A stretch of 40,318 nt of DNA from Rhodopirellula sp. SM50 (lineage in GTDB: Bacteria; Planctomycetota; Planctomycetia; Pirellulales; Pirellulaceae). A program made the translations under genes and the position numbers. The stretch covers positions 21,203-61,520 of the forward strand of contig NZ_NTFY01000011.1 in assembly GCF_002289565.1 (NCBI RefSeq). The letters are read 5' to 3'. Below are positions 8,320-17,584 of this stretch, in pieces; within the stretch, counting starts at the first letter, position 1, and the number at the start of each line of letters is the position of its first letter. The notes under the pieces are model-generated. The model was not told the origin of the DNA. It searched no databases and saw nothing but the letters and a program-made list of their open reading frames with translations.

Positions 8320-11100
8320 CTACTTCACCACCCGTCGCTGTTTTGGTTTCCAACGTCCCATCAGGGCGACAAAACTGGGCACCAGAATGGTGCGGACATA
8401 GAACGTATCGATCAGGACGCCCAGACCGAGTGCAAAGCCGAGTTCGATGATCCCGCGGAGTCCGATCGACGCATCGGATTCGATCCCCAGCAGGTGCAGC
8501 AAGCCGGGCAACCAGGCGGAGGCGGTCATGCTGAAGAAGGTTGCCGCCATCACCATTCCACACGCGGTGATGATTCCGCCGGTTTTGGAAACCGCGTGGC
8601 GGAGTGCAGACAACCAGCCGCTCTTGCGTTGCTCTTCGACGATCCGTGTGACCAGGTAGACGTTGTAGTCCTGTCCGACCGCGACCAGAATCACAAACAG
8701 GAATAGCGGAAGTTTCCAATCCAGGCCGACATATTGATCGGCGTAGATGCCACGGAAAAACAGCACGGTCAATCCGAGCGTGGCGTAGTAGCTGAGCAGG
8801 ACGGTAAAGATCAGGTACAGGCACAGCCCGAGCCGGCGGATGACGGCGACGAGAATCAGGAAGACGGCGAGCACAACCGCGATTTTGATCCGTTGGTTGT
8901 CGGCGATCGTGACGCTTCGCAGATCGATGATCGAAGGCGTCGTGCCGGTCAAATAAACCTTCGATCCGGTCCAGTCGGAATCCGGGTCGCTGGCGAGTTG
9001 ATTCAGGGTGTCACCGATCTGTGAGACCAACTGCTGCGTCGGAAGTGCAAACGGATCGCCTTCGATGATCAGGTCCAGGCGTGCCAAGCGGTCTTGGTAG
9101 GGCGTGTTGTTTGAAAAGAAATAATTCTGCGCGACACGGTGCTGTTGCAGGGCCCGTCGACGCCACGAGTCGGCGCTCAGCAGTCCCATCTCGCGGTCCG
9201 GGGGGAAGTCGCCCAAGGGATCGTTCGGCGTCCGCACGGCGACGACGCCCGGCTGTGCGTAGAGCAGGTTGGACAGGCTTTTGAGTTGCTTTTTTAACGT
9301 CTCTCGTGGTTCGTCTTCGGGGCGAACCATCAAGACCGTCACCGGATTGATCTCGCCGATTTTGAAGTGGTCCGACAGCAAGCGATAGCCGCGTCGACTC
9401 GGCGCGTCGGTGTCCAACTGGCTGCTCAAGTTGTACGTCACGGAATCTTCATTGACCCATCCGTACCACCCCGGGGCGGCCAGGAGGACGATGCCCAGCA
9501 GAAAGGCGGTCAACGGCCGGCGGGTCAGGGTGATCGCGATCCATTCCCACAAACCACTCGAACGCCGCGTCGATTTCGCATCGGGGCCGACCGGAACCGA
9601 GAGCAGCGAGCGCGTGGTTACTGTTTCGGGAGTCACCACGTTGGGCCAGAACACGTTCGGGCCGAGCGCCCGCAGCAGCGCCGGTGCCAGCGTCAAGCAA
9701 ACGACCAGGCCGACCAGCAAACAGATTGCGATGATCGGGCCGGTGTAATGGTACTTGCCAAATTCAGCGAACCAGAGCGTGCCGAGTCCGAAGACGGTCG
9801 TCAGCGCGCTGCCCAGCAACGCCGATGTGACCCCGGTCAATGCATTGCGGCACGCGATGGGCCACGGCGCCAACGCGGCTTCTTCGCGCAGTCGCGAGAT
9901 CAGAAACAGACAGTAATCCGTTCCGGCGCCAAACAAAATCACCACGATGAAAATGCGACTGGTCGTGAACACACGCATGTCCAGCCAGGGCAGCACGCCG
10001 CGGATCGACCAATCCGTCAGCGTGGCCACCATCGACGTCGAAACGATCACCGCGACACCGATCGAGATCATCGGGACGGCGACCAGCAAGGGTGCCCGAT
10101 AGACCAGAATCAAAATCAACAGGATCATGATCACGGTGATCGATTCGGTGTAACGAATCGCATCGCGGGCGGCGATCAAGGTTTCGCCGCCGATCGCCGC
10201 CGAGCCGGTCATTTCCAACTGCAAACGCTCCGCGGCATTCTCCGGTTGCGGGATCCGGGCCAAACTGTAGCGGCGAACCTGGTCAAGAATGTTGCCGACC
10301 GATTCGACGGTGTTGATGTTTCCGGTCGCAGCCAACTCGCTGCTCAGTTGCATCACGGCCAAACGCGCCGACGGTTTGGTTAACAACGACCCCAGGACGG
10401 CATCGTCCCAGGAAAGCAGGTCCAGCATCGAGGCCCAGGCTGCCAGATCACGCTCGGCGATCGGCTCGGCAAGCGTCTCGATGTCCGGGACCAGCAGCAG
10501 GGCATCGCGATAATCGTCTCGGGCTTGCCGCTCTTGGACACCGATCTGTTCGAGTAACTTTGCCCGATCAAAGTACGCGATCGCCATCCGCGGCTCGGTC
10601 AGGGTGGGGGCCAGATCCGGGACCGAGTCGGCGAACCTTTCGTAGAATCGCTGGTCGACGGCGATGCTATGGTCGAGAGATTCGAGGGCGCGTTGGAGCC
10701 ACGGTTGGGCAAGTTCGGGGGCCTGGTCGATCGGGCCACCGGAATAGCCGAGACCGATCGCGCGTTGCCAACACACTTCGCCGAAACGGTGATGCAAGCG
10801 GCGGAGCAAATCGTCACCGACCATCAAGTCGTCTTTATCGAGCGACGTTTCCTTGCGGCCGAGCACGATCACGATTTGGCTCCGCGCCCGATCGCCGGGA
10901 AAGGCTTCGTCGAGCACCCGCGCGGCGGCGACCGTGGTCATGCGGTCGGGCAAGTACTCGAAATCACCGTCATAGGCGACGTCCTTCCATTTCGGCGCGA
11001 TCGCAAACAGAACGACCGTGGCGATGACCCACACGACCAGCACGGGCCGCCAGCGGTGGGTGACGAATCTCGCAAGTCGTTTCGTTAAATGAGCGAGCAT
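8320..11100 (-). CDS. MMPL/RND-superfamily membrane transporter
   Basis: A 926-residue exporter of the MMPL branch of the RND superfamily, which moves lipids or hydrophobic molecules using the proton gradient. The architecture is doubled: TM1 near residues 17-35 (VLVVWVIATVVLFAI), a large periplasmic loop, and five or six TMs including ITVIMILLILILVYR and FIVVILFGAGTDYCLFLISR. A second half follows with TM7, a second periplasmic loop and a final bundle including ILVAVGQDYNVYLVTRI. The paired GAGTDY and AVGQDYN segments carry the family's conserved Asp-Tyr. The start was set at ATG 11100, directly before AHLTKRLARF; an in-frame ATG-like extension to 11151 adds an implausible soluble tail. The stop codon is formed in a microrepeat. 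Substrate unknown. Confidence 0.85.
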   Translation of the reverse strand: MLAHLTKRLARFVTHRWRPVLVVWVIATVVLFAIAPKWKDVAYDGDFEYLPDRMTTVAAARVLDEAFPGDRARSQIVIVLGRKETSLDKDDLMVGDDLLRRLHHRFGEVCWQRAIGLGYSGGPIDQAPELAQPWLQRALESLDHSIAVDQRFYERFADSVPDLAPTLTEPRMAIAYFDRAKLLEQIGVQERQARDDYRDALLLVPDIETLAEPIAERDLAAWASMLDLLSWDDAVLGSLLTKPSARLAVMQLSSELAATGNINTVESVGNILDQVRRYSLARIPQPENAAERLQLEMTGSAAIGGETLIAARDAIRYTESITVIMILLILILVYRAPLLVAVPMISIGVAVIVSTSMVATLTDWSIRGVLPWLDMRVFTTSRIFIVVILFGAGTDYCLFLISRLREEAALAPWPIACRNALTGVTSALLGSALTTVFGLGTLWFAEFGKYHYTGPIIAICLLVGLVVCLTLAPALLRALGPNVFWPNVVTPETVTTRSLLSVPVGPDAKSTRRSSGLWEWIAITLTRRPLTAFLLGIVLLAAPGWYGWVNEDSVTYNLSSQLDTDAPSRRGYRLLSDHFKIGEINPVTVLMVRPEDEPRETLKKQLKSLSNLLYAQPGVVAVRTPNDPLGDFPPDREMGLLSADSWRRRALQQHRVAQNYFFSNNTPYQDRLARLDLIIEGDPFALPTQQLVSQIGDTLNQLASDPDSDWTGSKVYLTGTTPSIIDLRSVTIADNQRIKIAVVLAVFLILVAVIRRLGLCLYLIFTVLLSYYATLGLTVLFFRGIYADQYVGLDWKLPLFLFVILVAVGQDYNVYLVTRIVEEQRKSGWLSALRHAVSKTGGIITACGMVMAATFFSMTASAWLPGLLHLLGIESDASIGLRGIIELGFALGLGVLIDTFYVRTILVPSFVALMGRWKPKQRRVVK

Positions 11101-11353
11101 CGTGGATTGGGGGCGGTGGGCGTCGTGCGGTGGACATCGCGGGGATGTCAACGGCCGGGCATTTTAAACACCGCGGCAAAACGTCGTCCGACAAGCGTAC
11201 ACCAATGGGGGCAACTTGTGATGCGGGGGCCCGTTTCCAATCGGCTGGCCGCCGGTGGGGTGGTGTGTCTGCACCCACCCTTTTTCACGGCTCGATGACC
11301 GGGGCGTGGATCGTGTGAACGATCTTGCCCCCAACGCAACTCTCGCCGGAGCA
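11101..11353. other. Intergenic space between exporter and secretin-like gene
   Basis: About 250 bp between two minus-strand genes. It has G-rich and C-rich patches around 11254-11281 able to pair as GGTGGG/CCCACC. I see no credible gene, promoter or terminator. Confidence 0.5.
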
Positions 11354-14300
11354 CTAACGAGATTCGCGGTCGCCCGTCGGCGGGTTGCCGGGCCGGGCGG
11401 GGGATTGCGGCGGGCTTGAATCGCTGGCCCCCTTGCCGCCGAAGGCCTTCAGGACGTCTTGAATCGATTTGGCGCTGGTGTTGCCCGAGAGTGAAATGAT
11501 TTGCATGTCGCCGGCGGGTTTCGCAGCCAGGTCTAATTTGTGAATCATTTCGATCACCAGATCCAGCAGTGGCTCGCCTTCGGCGCTGACCAGCAGCGTG
11601 TTGCCGACGGTATCGACGCCCATCGACAGTTTGCCTTTGAAGGAAAAGTCAACGTCGCCGCCGTCGCGTCCATTGTCGCCGTCGACCAGACCGCTGCCTT
11701 GTTTTTCTCGTCCAGACGATTTCTCGTCGCCTCCCGGTGCTCCAGCCCCGCCGCCGCCGCCGCGTCCCGCCTTGGCAAACGTCTTGTCGTTGCTGCTGAG
11801 CAGATCGCGGTACGCCTCTTTGACGGTTTCGGCGATGGTTTCAGCGCTGCCGAATTCAATGTTCACCAGTTTGGTGTAACGCATGCGGCGTTTGTTGACC
11901 GGTTCGGCGACATCCCACAACTCGATCAGCTCGCTGATCGTGCGTAGCTGTGAAGAGGTCGCGCCGCTGACGACGATGGTGTTGGTGTCGGGGTCGTAGA
12001 CGAATCGCAGTTCGTTGTTCTTTTCCAGACCCTTGGGTCCGTCGTCGGACGATTGATCGAAGTCATAGAAGAAATAACGGTAGAAACTGTCCGAGTCATC
12101 CTTCTTGTCGTCTTGGTCTTCGAAGTACTCTTCCAGGTTCAGCTGGATGTACCCGGCGGACTGGTGTTTGATTTTGAAGACGTGATAGGGCCGTTTCGGG
12201 GGCGCCACCTGAAGCATCAGGTTTTCCAGTTGGTCGAGCGCTTTGGTGTTGGATCCGAGCAACAACAAATTGCCGTCTTCGTCGAGCTGGATTTGAATCG
12301 GCGACGGATCGGACGGGGACTGTTGTGAACCTGATCCGCGTTGGTTTTCGCTCGATGCTTTGTCTTGGTCGCGGCTTCTGAACAAGCGATCAAAGTCTTG
12401 GGCGGATCGAACGGGCGAGTCGTCGCTCAATTCGTCGGGTGATTCGCCGGGCGTTGTCGCCGGCTCGGAGGTTGGCGGCGTTTCCGCCTGGGTTGCCGTC
12501 AATCGATCGCCGTTGCTCGACGGCGGCGACTCGACCGTCACGGTCGAGGAGGACGCATCAAGCCTGTCGGGCGATTCATGTCTGGTTTCCAATCCCCCGT
12601 CGATCTCGGGGATTGCTTCGCCCTGCTCCGCGTCGTCGTCGGTGTCGTCTTCGTCCTCGCGGGCAACGGGGTCGACAAACTCGGTCGCGTCGGGCAGTTC
12701 CAAGGGTGCGTCGGACAACTGAGACCATTGTTGTTTCAGACGCATCAGGTAGTCATAGGTTTCCGGCCCGGAGGTGGCATCGATGCGGCGGACGGTGCGT
12801 GGGCTGCCTCCCGGCGGCGGCAATTCCCCGAGCTTGATCAGCAGGTTGCGAACCTGTTCCATCTCCGATTCGTTGGCCCACAACAAGACTTGCCGAAACC
12901 GCGAGTTGGCGGCGACCCGAAACTCGTCTTCATTTTTGTCTTCTTGTTGGTTGCCGTAGCCATAGCCGTAGTAGTAAGAACGCCGCGAGTTGGAGTTCTT
13001 ATCGTCGTCTTTGTCTTGGCCCATCAGAAAGGCGATCGACTCGGCGACCTCGTTGGCCTCGAGTCGGCGCAGCTGGAGCACCTCGAATTGTCGTCCGCTG
13101 CCATCGAGTCGCTGGATCAGCCGGTCGATGATAAATCGATCCGCGGCCGAGCCCGACACGATCAGGGCTTTGTTGGTGTCATCGGCTCGGATCCGAGTGG
13201 TGGGTTCCATGACGTTCATTTCGCCGATGATTTCGATCAGCTTTTCGGGGTCGATGGACGTCAAGCGAAAGACTTGTAGGCGCGATTCGATGTCCGACAG
13301 CGAGGCGAGTCCTTGGCTGGGGACATCGATGCGATTGATGAACTCGCCCGCGATCGCGATCCGATCCACGGGGGCTCGAATGAAGACGGAGTTTTGACGC
13401 GTGTTGGCGACGATCGAGATTTCGGCTTTCTTCGCCGGCGGCGGCGGTTGCCCTCCGTTCTGCCGCGCCATTTGCTGCATCATCGCCATCTGTTGCGGCG
13501 TCATCGGGGCATTGGATTTTTTTTCGACGCCCAGGAACTCTTCCAGCATGGTCTTGGCCGTTTCGGCCGGGATGTACCGCAATCGAAATTCCGGCGCGAG
13601 CGCTTCGCGGCTGGATTGGTTGCGTTCCTGTTCCAGCAATTCGACGACTTGGCGAAGATTGATCGCCGCGTCCATCGCCTCGATGCGGTTGGTCGTTGTC
13701 AACGCGGTCAGCCGGCCGTTGCTGCTGATCATCGGTTTGAGTTCTTCGGCCATCTTTTCACTCGACAACCAGCCGAGTTCGAGTGATGCGCGGACAAAGG
13801 TGTGTGGCATCATTTCGTTCAACTGGTCGATGTCCACGCGTGGCACCATCGCCGCATTGATGCCTTCGGTTTTGGCGACGGTGATCCCGCCGGGCATTTC
13901 CAACAAGGTGTAGCCGCGGGCGAGCAAATGGCGGTTGAACAGGTCTTTGGTCTCTTCGACGGTGTATCGTCCCGGGGAGCGCAGGTTCACGCGGTCGGCC
14001 GGCAACTCCTGCCAGTCCAGCGGTTGGTCGGCAATCTCGGCCAGCCATTGAACGAGTTCGACCCAGGGCTGATTGCGGAATTGGAACGCGACCATGCCGT
14101 CGGGACCGACGGTGGCTTTCAATTCGTCCGGATCGGCATCGCCGGTTTCCTGATCGCCGCGTCGGATGATTTTAGGTTCGGGCGGTTTCTCAGCTTGCTT
14201 GTCGCCGTCCTTCGCCTCCGTCTTCCCCGGTTCCGGCGTTTCCCCGGGCTTGGCGTTGGGGGACGCCGGCTTGGCGCCTGAGAACGGGCCTGACGGAGCG

Positions 14301-14434
14301 GCCATCGTCCGTGGTTTGCCATCCGGACCGGTCACCGTGATCGTCGGTGCTTGAGCCCAAAGTGAGGCTGGTGCGATGATCAGCAGGAGGATCAGAGATG
14401 CCAGATCCTGGGGAAGAATTCGTCGTTGGGGCAC
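11354..14434 (-). CDS. Secretin N-domain repeat protein without a visible secretin barrel
   Basis: A 1026-residue exported protein beginning at a GTG (14434), with a signal peptide (LILLLIIAPASLWAQA) and then a long Pro/Lys/Glu-rich linker (to about residue 100). Several N0/N1-like modules resembling those of type II/III/IV secretins follow. Indicators are FQFRNQPWVELVQWLAEIAD and YTVEETKDLFNRHLLARGYTL early, repeated elements of the type FRLTSIDPEKLIEIIGEM plus DDTNKALIVSGSAADRFIIDRLIQRLD, and late IVVSGATSSQLRTISELIELWD. Low-complexity inserts include a Tyr-Gly stretch (SYYYGYGYGN) and acidic blocks. The final 70 residues end in QSPARPGNPPTGDRESR, with no barrel-forming secretin domain. It is probably a periplasmic or scaffold protein; its secretion partner is unknown. 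Confidence 0.8.
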   Translation of the reverse strand: MPQRRILPQDLASLILLLIIAPASLWAQAPTITVTGPDGKPRTMAAPSGPFSGAKPASPNAKPGETPEPGKTEAKDGDKQAEKPPEPKIIRRGDQETGDADPDELKATVGPDGMVAFQFRNQPWVELVQWLAEIADQPLDWQELPADRVNLRSPGRYTVEETKDLFNRHLLARGYTLLEMPGGITVAKTEGINAAMVPRVDIDQLNEMMPHTFVRASLELGWLSSEKMAEELKPMISSNGRLTALTTTNRIEAMDAAINLRQVVELLEQERNQSSREALAPEFRLRYIPAETAKTMLEEFLGVEKKSNAPMTPQQMAMMQQMARQNGGQPPPPAKKAEISIVANTRQNSVFIRAPVDRIAIAGEFINRIDVPSQGLASLSDIESRLQVFRLTSIDPEKLIEIIGEMNVMEPTTRIRADDTNKALIVSGSAADRFIIDRLIQRLDGSGRQFEVLQLRRLEANEVAESIAFLMGQDKDDDKNSNSRRSYYYGYGYGNQQEDKNEDEFRVAANSRFRQVLLWANESEMEQVRNLLIKLGELPPPGGSPRTVRRIDATSGPETYDYLMRLKQQWSQLSDAPLELPDATEFVDPVAREDEDDTDDDAEQGEAIPEIDGGLETRHESPDRLDASSSTVTVESPPSSNGDRLTATQAETPPTSEPATTPGESPDELSDDSPVRSAQDFDRLFRSRDQDKASSENQRGSGSQQSPSDPSPIQIQLDEDGNLLLLGSNTKALDQLENLMLQVAPPKRPYHVFKIKHQSAGYIQLNLEEYFEDQDDKKDDSDSFYRYFFYDFDQSSDDGPKGLEKNNELRFVYDPDTNTIVVSGATSSQLRTISELIELWDVAEPVNKRRMRYTKLVNIEFGSAETIAETVKEAYRDLLSSNDKTFAKAGRGGGGGAGAPGGDEKSSGREKQGSGLVDGDNGRDGGDVDFSFKGKLSMGVDTVGNTLLVSAEGEPLLDLVIEMIHKLDLAAKPAGDMQIISLSGNTSAKSIQDVLKAFGGKGASDSSPPQSPARPGNPPTGDRESR

Positions 14435-14479
14435 CGCGAATCACCGAGATCGAGAGAAGGGAAGGAGGAGGGTAGGAGT

Positions 14480-14499
14480 ACCCGGTAGTATGACCGGGT
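14480..14499. other. Perfect 7-bp hairpin in the leader of the secretin-like gene
   Basis: ACCCGGT and ACCGGGT flank a 6-base loop, 46-65 bases upstream of GTG 14434 on the minus strand. It could influence translation or be part of the promoter region. There is no T-run. Confidence 0.5.
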
Positions 14500-14555
14500 G
14501 AGTCCAGACGCACAAATAAATGATCGGCGAGCGGAAAAGGGCGCAGCTACCAGAA

Positions 14556-14620
14556 GGGCAAGGCACCCTTCGGGCACTTGTTTTTTGGCACCTGACCCCT
14601 CTTCGGCGCGTGCCCCTTTT
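14556..14620. repeat. Probable relic of a REP-type dispersed repeat
   Basis: The segment contains GGCACC..., GGGCACTTG, a T-run, and GGCACCTGACCCC. The last motif is of the kind seen beside REP-associated tyrosine transposases in many bacteria. No transposase gene is present here. Confidence 0.35.
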
Positions 14621-14967
14621 CCGCGGACCCCGAGGTTTCAAATTGAACGGGGCAGTGGATAGACGAATAAAGGTAGACAGTTTGTCTCGAAAAATGCTTC
14701 GCTTCTTCCATTTTTCAAAGAAAAACCGGGCTACCCCCCTTAGGTGTCCTTTTGTTACGAACCGGTTCCGCAGTGAAAACACGCAGCGATCGGTGGATTA
14801 CCGAACTCGGTAAGGTCGGGAGATGGAACGCCCGGCAGCCGACGCGCCGTGGGATCACTTTCCTGCCTGGCCGCCTGTTCATGTGTTCGTTGGGGTGGCG
14901 GTTGGTGCGGGATCCAAACGCTTGGTCCGTCGTAGGGTGTCTCGCCGCACGTGAATGAATCCACTCC
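14621..14967. other. Gene-free space upstream of the permease
   Basis: About 350 bp with somewhat lower GC around 14690-14760. I see no convincing gene or terminator. Short frames here look spurious. A promoter for the permease must lie here, but I could not pick one. Confidence 0.5.
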
Positions 14968-16155
14968 ATGCCCACTCGGCTAACTCGTTACATCTTGGCG
15001 GAAATCATGAAGATTTTCGTCATTGCCCTGATCGCTTTGACGCTGTTGATCTTGTTGATCGGCGTCGGGCGAACGCTGCTGCGCGAGGGGTTGGGCCCGT
15101 TTGCGATCATCAAACTGTTGCCCTTTGTGCTGCCGATTTCGCTTCAGTTCGCGTTTCCGGCGACGGCGTTATTCGCGGTGTCATGTGTGTATGGGCGGAT
15201 GGCCGGCGATGGCGAGGTGGCGACGGTGAAGGCGTCGGGGATTTCGCCGCTGAAAATCCTGCAACCGGCCTTTGTGTTCGCGTTTTTGCTTAGCCCGATC
15301 GCGGTCTACATGAGTGATTTGGCGGTGTCCTGGGGGCGTCCGGGCGTCAATCGCGTCGTGATGCTATCGATCGAAGACATCGTTTATCGCAAGATGCGAA
15401 GTCAGCTTTCATACACCGATGAAGGGTTTTCGATTCACGTCCATGACGTCAAGGGGCAACGGTTGGAGTATCCGACCGTGACGGTCCACAGCGACGGGGG
15501 GCCGATGAAGTTCCAGGCCCGTGAGGGCCGATTGACATTGGACGTGGAGAACGAAACGCTGCTGTTGGAACTGACCGATAGCCGTTGGGACCGAGGCGGC
15601 TCGATTCAGGGGATCGTGCCGGGCAAAACGGAGTTGCCGATCTCGTTGTCCCGCACGCTGCGGACGCCGTCGCAAGCGGAAACGCGTCCCAGCGAGCTGC
15701 CGTTGAGTCTGATCCAGATTGAACGCTTGAGCCAAGACGCGCGTTCGCACGCTGCGATCGGCGAATTGGCCGCGCACACCGGCTTTTCGATCCTGACCAG
15801 CCGGACCGAGGAGATCGCGGGTCCGGCCGGCCAGCAGAAGATGGCTCAGCTGGAAGCGAGTAAACGGCGATTGACGCGGCTGCGGATCGAACCGTGGCGC
15901 CGCTGGGCCGAAGGGTTTAGCTGTTTCTTTTTCGTCTTTATCGGCGCTCCATTGGCGATGCTGGCTCGGACCAGCGACTACTGGACGACGTTTGGACGCT
16001 GTTTTCTGCCGACGCTGCTGCTGTATTACCCGCTGTTTATCTTGGGATTGAATCAGGCCAAGGACAGCGCCATCCCTCCCTACGGGGTCTGGCTGGGCAA
16101 CGTTGCACTTGGCGCGATCGGGCTGATTTTAGTGAATCGGGTGCGGCGCTACTGA
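14968..16155 (+). CDS. LptF/LptG-family permease
   Basis: A 395-residue protein of the YjgP/YjgQ family. These proteins are membrane subunits of the LptB2FG ABC transporter that extracts lipopolysaccharide from the inner membrane. The pattern fits: an amphipathic start MPTRLTRYILAEIMKIF, then TM1 (FVIALIALTLLILLIGVGRTLL), TM2 and TM3 around 45-70 and 95-115. A large periplasmic beta-jellyroll region of about 150 residues follows (GFSIHVHDVKGQRLEYPTVT), then three C-terminal TMs beginning FSCFFFVFIGAPLAMLA. The segment GDGEVATVKASGISPLKIL is the conserved cytoplasmic coupling region. Whether it is LptF or LptG cannot be decided, and no partner gene is adjacent. It supports a Gram-negative envelope. 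Confidence 0.85.
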   Translation: MPTRLTRYILAEIMKIFVIALIALTLLILLIGVGRTLLREGLGPFAIIKLLPFVLPISLQFAFPATALFAVSCVYGRMAGDGEVATVKASGISPLKILQPAFVFAFLLSPIAVYMSDLAVSWGRPGVNRVVMLSIEDIVYRKMRSQLSYTDEGFSIHVHDVKGQRLEYPTVTVHSDGGPMKFQAREGRLTLDVENETLLLELTDSRWDRGGSIQGIVPGKTELPISLSRTLRTPSQAETRPSELPLSLIQIERLSQDARSHAAIGELAAHTGFSILTSRTEEIAGPAGQQKMAQLEASKRRLTRLRIEPWRRWAEGFSCFFFVFIGAPLAMLARTSDYWTTFGRCFLPTLLLYYPLFILGLNQAKDSAIPPYGVWLGNVALGAIGLILVNRVRRY

Positions 16156-16252
16156 GAAAGCTGTCGGGGTGGGCGCTGGTAGGATTGGCTGACAGGACTA
16201 AACTTGCCCGTTTTCGGCGTTTTCGTCCATTGCCTTGCCCCCAGGTCGTTTG

Positions 16253-17584
16253 ATGTCCTCCGATTCCTGTCAGTCGCTACTCCGTGCCATCGCTGACCGC
16301 ACTTGCACCGTCGGGGTGATCGGGCTGGGGTATGTCGGATTGCCGTTGATTGACGCGTTCACCCAGGCCGGCTTCAAGTGCGTGGGGTTCGATGTCGATC
16401 CGGGCAAGGTGAACAGTTTGCTGGGCGGGAAAAGTTACATCAAGCACATCGGCGATTCCAAGATCGCCGCTTGGATTGAAAAGAAACTGTTCGACGCGAC
16501 CGACGACATGGGGCGTCTGTCCGAGCCCGACGTGTTGTTGATCTGTGTTCCGACGCCGTTGGATGAAGCCCGCGACCCGGATTTGAAATACGTCGTCGGC
16601 ACCTGCCAGGCGATTGCCAAGACGCTCCGCGCAGGGCAACTGGTCGTGCTGGAAAGCACCACGTATCCGACGACGACACGCGACGTGATGGTGCCGATTC
16701 TTGAACAGGCCGGGCTCTCGGCAGGGAACGATTTCTTTGTCGCCTACAGTCCCGAACGCGAAGATCCGGGCAACCCCGATTTCTCCGCCGCCGGGATCCC
16801 CAAGGTCGTCGGTGCGATCAACGAAGACAGCCAGGCCTGTGCCGCGGCGCTCTACGAATCGGCGGTGGCCGGCGTGGTGCCGGTTTCCAATTGCGAAGTC
16901 GCCGAAGCGGCCAAGGTGCTGGAGAACATTTATCGCGCCGTCAACATCGCGTTGGTCAACGAGTTGAAAGTGTTGTTCGACGAAATGGGCATCGACGTCT
17001 GGGAAGTCGTCAACGCGGCCAAGACCAAACCGTTCGGGTTTCAGGCGTTTTATCCCGGCCCCGGGCTGGGCGGCCACTGCATTCCGATCGACCCGTTTTA
17101 TCTTTCTTGGTTGGCACGCAAGCAAGGCTGCAACGCGCGGTTCATCGAGTTGGCCGGTGAAGTCAACCGCTCGATGCCCGCGTATGTCGTCTCACGCACC
17201 TCGGAGTTCTTGAATGAGTTTCGAAAACCCGTCAACGGCAGCAAGATCTGTCTGTTGGGCGTCGCCTACAAAAAGGACGTCGATGATCCGCGCGAGAGCC
17301 CATCGTTTGAGCTGATGGAATTATTGCTCGAACAAGGTGCCGAGCTGACCTACAGCGATCCCCACGTGCCCCACCTGCCTTCGATGCGGCACTACGATCT
17401 GCCGGAAATGCACAGTCAGACGCTCACCCCGGAATTCTTGGCGTCGCAGGATGCGGTGTTGATCGCGACCGACCACACGGCGTTCGACTACGAACAAATC
17501 GTCCGGCACAGCGCGCTGGTCGTCGACACCCGCAACGCGACCGCGGCGGTCAAGTCGCATCGCGAACGCATTCGTAAGTGCTGA
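16253..17584 (+). CDS. UDP-N-acetylglucosamine 6-dehydrogenase-like nucleotide-sugar dehydrogenase
   Basis: A 443-residue NAD-dependent UDP-sugar dehydrogenase that oxidises C6 of a UDP-hexose to a uronic acid in two steps, supplying acidic sugars for surface polysaccharides. The N-terminal Rossmann fold is VGVIGLGYVGLPLIDAF. The central segment has AYSPEREDPGNP, typical of the WbpA/TviB (UDP-GlcNAc) branch rather than UDP-glucose enzymes. The catalytic Cys276 is in GLGGHCIPIDP. The C-terminal UDP-binding domain includes CLLGVAYKKDVDDPRESP. ATG 16253 is preferred to the in-frame TTG at 16235. Its stop overlaps the next start (TGATG at 17582-17586), suggesting co-translation with the glycosyltransferase. 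Substrate specificity is an inference from motifs. Confidence 0.85.
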   Translation: MSSDSCQSLLRAIADRTCTVGVIGLGYVGLPLIDAFTQAGFKCVGFDVDPGKVNSLLGGKSYIKHIGDSKIAAWIEKKLFDATDDMGRLSEPDVLLICVPTPLDEARDPDLKYVVGTCQAIAKTLRAGQLVVLESTTYPTTTRDVMVPILEQAGLSAGNDFFVAYSPEREDPGNPDFSAAGIPKVVGAINEDSQACAAALYESAVAGVVPVSNCEVAEAAKVLENIYRAVNIALVNELKVLFDEMGIDVWEVVNAAKTKPFGFQAFYPGPGLGGHCIPIDPFYLSWLARKQGCNARFIELAGEVNRSMPAYVVSRTSEFLNEFRKPVNGSKICLLGVAYKKDVDDPRESPSFELMELLLEQGAELTYSDPHVPHLPSMRHYDLPEMHSQTLTPEFLASQDAVLIATDHTAFDYEQIVRHSALVVDTRNATAAVKSHRERIRKC

